Source: Brenneria corticis (GTDB lineage Bacteria > Pseudomonadota > Gammaproteobacteria > Enterobacterales > Enterobacteriaceae). From it: a stretch of 64,000 bases of DNA. A program made the translations under genes and the position numbers. The stretch spans positions 1 through 64,000 of the forward strand of contig NZ_KZ819079.1 in NCBI RefSeq assembly GCF_003115855.1, written 5' to 3'. The notes under the pieces were generated by a model. The model ran no database searches. It saw nothing but the letters and a program-made list of their open reading frames with translations, and was not told the DNA's origin. Below, piece by piece: positions 62,873-64,000 of the stretch (its first letter is position 1; the number at the start of each line of letters is the position of its first letter).

Positions 62873-64000
62873 ATGACAAAAGAGAAGAAGCGCGGTTTTT
62901 TTTCCTGGCTGGGATTAGGCCGACAGGAAGAAGAACAACAACAGCAACCGCAAGATAAACCCGAAGCCGCGGATACGCCGGCGGCGGAACCCGCAACGGA
63001 CGCCGATGACCATCGGCTCTCCGAATCCGTACCTGAAACCGCATCCGGCGCATCCCCCGCTCGGGAAAACGAAGCCCCGACCGAACCGGCGCCGCCGGAA
63101 GAAACGCATGTCGCCGCGCATGCCTTGGCGCAGGAAAGCGAGCCGACGGCGGAACCGGTAGCGGATAGCGCGCCGGCGGCGATTGAACCGTTAGCTGAGG
63201 AAACGGCGCCGGTCGTTGAGGCCGAACCGGAAAGCCGGCAAGCCGATCACGCCGCTCCGGCGACGCACGAGCAAGAGCGTCCCACCAAAGAGGGGTTCTT
63301 CGCCCGCCTGAAACGCAGCCTGGTGAAAACCCGCCAGAATCTGGGTTCAGGATTTATCGGATTGTTTCGCGGTAAGAAAATCGACGATGATCTGTTTGAA
63401 GAGCTGGAAGAGCAGCTGCTGACTGCGGACGTGGGCGTTGAAACCACGCGCAAGATCATCGCCAATCTGACGGAGCACGCCAATCGCAAACAGCTGAAAG
63501 ATGCTGATACGCTTTTTGTTAAGCTGAAAGAAGAAATGGCGACGATCCTTGCTAAGGTTGATGAGCCGCTGGATATCGAAGGCAAAACGCCTTACGTGAT
63601 CCTGATGGTCGGGGTGAACGGCGTGGGCAAAACCACCACCATCGGCAAAATGGCGCGCCAGTTTCAGGCCCAGGGCAAATCGGTGATGCTGGCGGCGGGA
63701 GATACCTTCCGCGCCGCCGCGGTCGAGCAGCTTCAGGTCTGGGGCCAGCGCAACAATGTCGCGGTGGTGGCGCAGCATACCGGGGCCGACTCCGCCTCGG
63801 TGATTTTCGACGCCATCCAGGCCGCCAAGGCGCGCGGGGTGGATGTGCTGATTGCGGACACCGCCGGTCGCCTGCAGAACAAAGCCCATCTGATGGAAGA
63901 GCTGAAAAAGATCGTGCGGGTGATGAAAAAGCTGGATGAAGACGCGCCGCACGAAGTCATGCTGACGCTGGACGCCAGCACCGGACAGAACGCGGTGAGT
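62873..64000 (+). CDS. ftsY: Signal recognition particle receptor FtsY (5' part)
   Basis: FtsY docks ribosome-SRP complexes at the inner membrane. The visible 376 codons run off the right edge without a stop. They show the short N-terminal amphipathic start (MTKEKKRGFFSWLGLGR), a long acidic Glu/Pro/Ala-rich A-domain (about residues 19-140), then the NG domain: FFARLKRSLVKTRQNLGSGF, GTPase G1 GVNGVGKTTTIGKMA (about 245-259), DTFRAAA (G2) and DTAGR (G3, near 327). Start ATG 62873. In E. coli ftsE and ftsX follow; they would lie beyond the window. Confidence 0.95.
   Translation, partial: MTKEKKRGFFSWLGLGRQEEEQQQQPQDKPEAADTPAAEPATDADDHRLSESVPETASGASPARENEAPTEPAPPEETHVAAHALAQESEPTAEPVADSAPAAIEPLAEETAPVVEAEPESRQADHAAPATHEQERPTKEGFFARLKRSLVKTRQNLGSGFIGLFRGKKIDDDLFEELEEQLLTADVGVETTRKIIANLTEHANRKQLKDADTLFVKLKEEMATILAKVDEPLDIEGKTPYVILMVGVNGVGKTTTIGKMARQFQAQGKSVMLAAGDTFRAAAVEQLQVWGQRNNVAVVAQHTGADSASVIFDAIQAAKARGVDVLIADTAGRLQNKAHLMEELKKIVRVMKKLDEDAPHEVMLTLDASTGQNAVS

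Overview
The window is chromosomal DNA of an enterobacterium of the order Enterobacterales. Most genes and their order match the Escherichia coli blocks murI-btuB-trmA-yijD-fabR-sthA-oxyR, metF-metL-metB-metJ-rpmE-priA-cytR-ftsN-hslVU-menA-rraA-zapB-glpFK-glpX-fpr-yiiR-yiiQ-tpiA, pfkA-fieF and dcrB-yhhQ-tusA-zntA-yhhN-yhhL-rsmD-ftsY. Single-copy differences (a DUF1820 gene beside yhhN, sotB between fieF and dcrB, agmatine catabolism, a rhamnogalacturonan-lyase-like gene) suggest a soft-rot/plant-associated Pectobacteriaceae member such as Brenneria, Dickeya or Pectobacterium. That placement is inference from content and order; no database search was run.

Layout. 1-130: leftward rRNA operon promoters (P1 complete, P2 cut by the window edge). 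175-4391: murI and btuB (overlapping, under a cobalamin riboswitch), then trmA. 4408-7953: yijD, fabR, sthA, oxyR. 8437-13662: methionine genes metF, metBL and metJ, with MetJ operators before metF and between metB and metJ. 13768-22530: housekeeping genes rpmE, priA, cytR, ftsN, hslVU, menA, rraA, zapB. 22531-27364: glycerol genes glpF, glpK and glpX behind a GlpR-type operator, with a decayed MFS transporter gene between glpK and glpX. 27592-30432: fpr, yiiR, yiiQ, tpiA.

30433-52494 is an accessory block between tpiA and pfkA, which lie close together in E. coli. Its first part (30761-37234) is a cellobiose/lactose-type phosphotransferase system split over two converging operons: EIIA-EIIB-LevR-type sigma54 activator on the plus strand, and EIIC-6-phospho-beta-glucosidase on the minus strand. 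Each operon has a clear -24/-12 (sigma54) promoter, and the same octamer lies about 40 bp upstream of both. The second part is aguBA (agmatine to putrescine). The third part (39944-52494) is a divergent cluster. Leftward it carries tonB, exbB, exbD, a fused double permease and an ATPase of SsuBC type. Rightward it carries an SsuA-type binding protein, a TonB-dependent receptor, a twin-arginine-exported protein of the PcRGLX/YetA (exo-rhamnogalacturonan lyase-like) type and a DUF6250-like protein, closed by a LysR regulator. This looks like one self-contained outer-to-inner membrane uptake and processing system and is the best candidate for something undescribed.

52719-64000 returns to core genes: pfkA, fieF, sotB, dcrB, yhhQ, tusA, zntA, yhhN, a DUF1820 gene, yhhL, rsmD and the 5' part of ftsY, which runs off the end. 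No tRNA, complete rRNA, CRISPR, insertion sequence, integrase or prophage gene was seen.
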